Of a DNA stretch of 64,000 nt, positions 63,711 through 64,000 are shown piece by piece. The stretch is from assembly GCA_025716815.1 (NCBI GenBank), contig JAIXMN010000005.1:248001-312000 (forward strand). Direction: 5' to 3'. Both the position numbers and the translations under genes were made by a program. Source of the DNA: Dichotomocladium elegans. Taxonomy: Eukaryota > Mucoromycota > Mucoromycetes > Mucorales > Lichtheimiaceae. Position 1 is the first letter of the stretch. Each line of letters starts with the position of its first letter. A model generated the notes under the pieces. It was given only the letters and a program-made list of their open reading frames with translations, did no database searches and was not told where the DNA came from.

Positions 63711-64000
63711 ATGGATGTCCAGAAGTTCATGCCACAGCGCCATGAGGAGCTCCAGCTTCGGCATTATGCACAGCTGAACACGATGCCCGACCATCTCAAG
63801 ACCCAGTCGTTACCTCCTCTCGCAAGCTTGTCTCAGCATGTCATCAAGGAACAGGAATACGTCACATCAGTCGTCAACAAGGACCGGCCATCGTCTTCTT
63901 ATGCATCATCTTTGCCCCTGAAACCAGAAAGTCCCATTCCTGGGATTCCGGCCTGCGTGTTTGACAAGAGGAAGAGTAGCCCTGCAGTCCTGGGTGTGCC
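63711..64000 (+). CDS. 5' end of an unrecognised gene, cut by window edge
   Basis: Starts in a good context (CACCATGG) after a long pyrimidine leader. The 96 visible codons are polar, with Ser/Pro-rich and basic patches (RPSSSYASSLPLKPESP; FDKRKSSP) and no known domain. The style suggests a regulatory protein with a disordered N-terminus. Partial at the 3' end. Confidence 0.6.
   Translation, partial: MDVQKFMPQRHEELQLRHYAQLNTMPDHLKTQSLPPLASLSQHVIKEQEYVTSVVNKDRPSSSYASSLPLKPESPIPGIPACVFDKRKSSPAVLGV

Overview
The window is 64 kb of nuclear DNA from a filamentous fungus, most likely an early-diverging Mucoromycota (Mucorales-type) species. The genes carry short introns (about 50-100 nt), gaps between genes are small, housekeeping proteins are fungal in type (Rsp5, Met30, Cdc24, Hfi1, Rgp1, Alg13, Pho90/91-like), and the accessory island holds a Fanzor nuclease relic and a nuclease-like ORF of kinds I associate with this phylum. 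I cannot fix the genus. Exon coordinates were worked out by eye from reading frame, GT/GC-AG borders and protein family conservation. For nearly all multi-exon models the summed exon length is a multiple of three.

Layout. 1-20 kb: PGS1 (cardiolipin pathway), a CDC24-type Rho GEF, a Sec14/CRAL-TRIO protein, a TPR-J-domain co-chaperone (DNAJC7 type), a second CDC24 paralogue, and an F-box protein on the minus strand. 19.7-31 kb: ARPC3, a minus-strand SPX-domain phosphate transporter, an AIG1/GIMAP-type GTPase sharing a promoter region with it, a PH-domain protein, the splicing factor YJU2 and TFIIA small subunit TOA2. 31.7-43 kb: an RSP5/NEDD4 HECT ligase of 14 exons, a MET30-type F-box/WD40 protein divergent from mitochondrial AsnRS, a RnpA-like mitochondrial protein and a single-finger C2H2 protein.

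43-50 kb is an accessory island poor in intact genes. It holds a degenerate Fanzor (eukaryotic TnpB-like RNA-guided nuclease) at 47.2-48.9 kb, a PD-(D/E)XK-like ORF, a 99-bp tandem repeat and other coding-like fragments. 50-64 kb returns to ordinary genes: an N-myristoylation-candidate methyltransferase, RGP1, ALG13, HFI1/ADA1, an AMACR-type racemase, ATP23, a coiled-coil protein, and the 5' end of an unrecognised gene cut by the window edge.

Two patterns cut across the window. Seven of about 83 modelled introns start with GC rather than GT, an unusually high share. Neighbouring genes often converge with very short gaps (43-170 bp), so their 3' ends probably overlap as transcripts. Several neighbours act in linked processes: Cdc24, Arp2/3 and Rsp5 in polarity, actin and endocytosis; Pgs1, AsnRS, Atp23 and the RnpA-like protein in mitochondria; Rgp1 in Golgi traffic; Alg13 in N-glycosylation at the ER. 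This looks like normal dense fungal gene order rather than a functional cluster.
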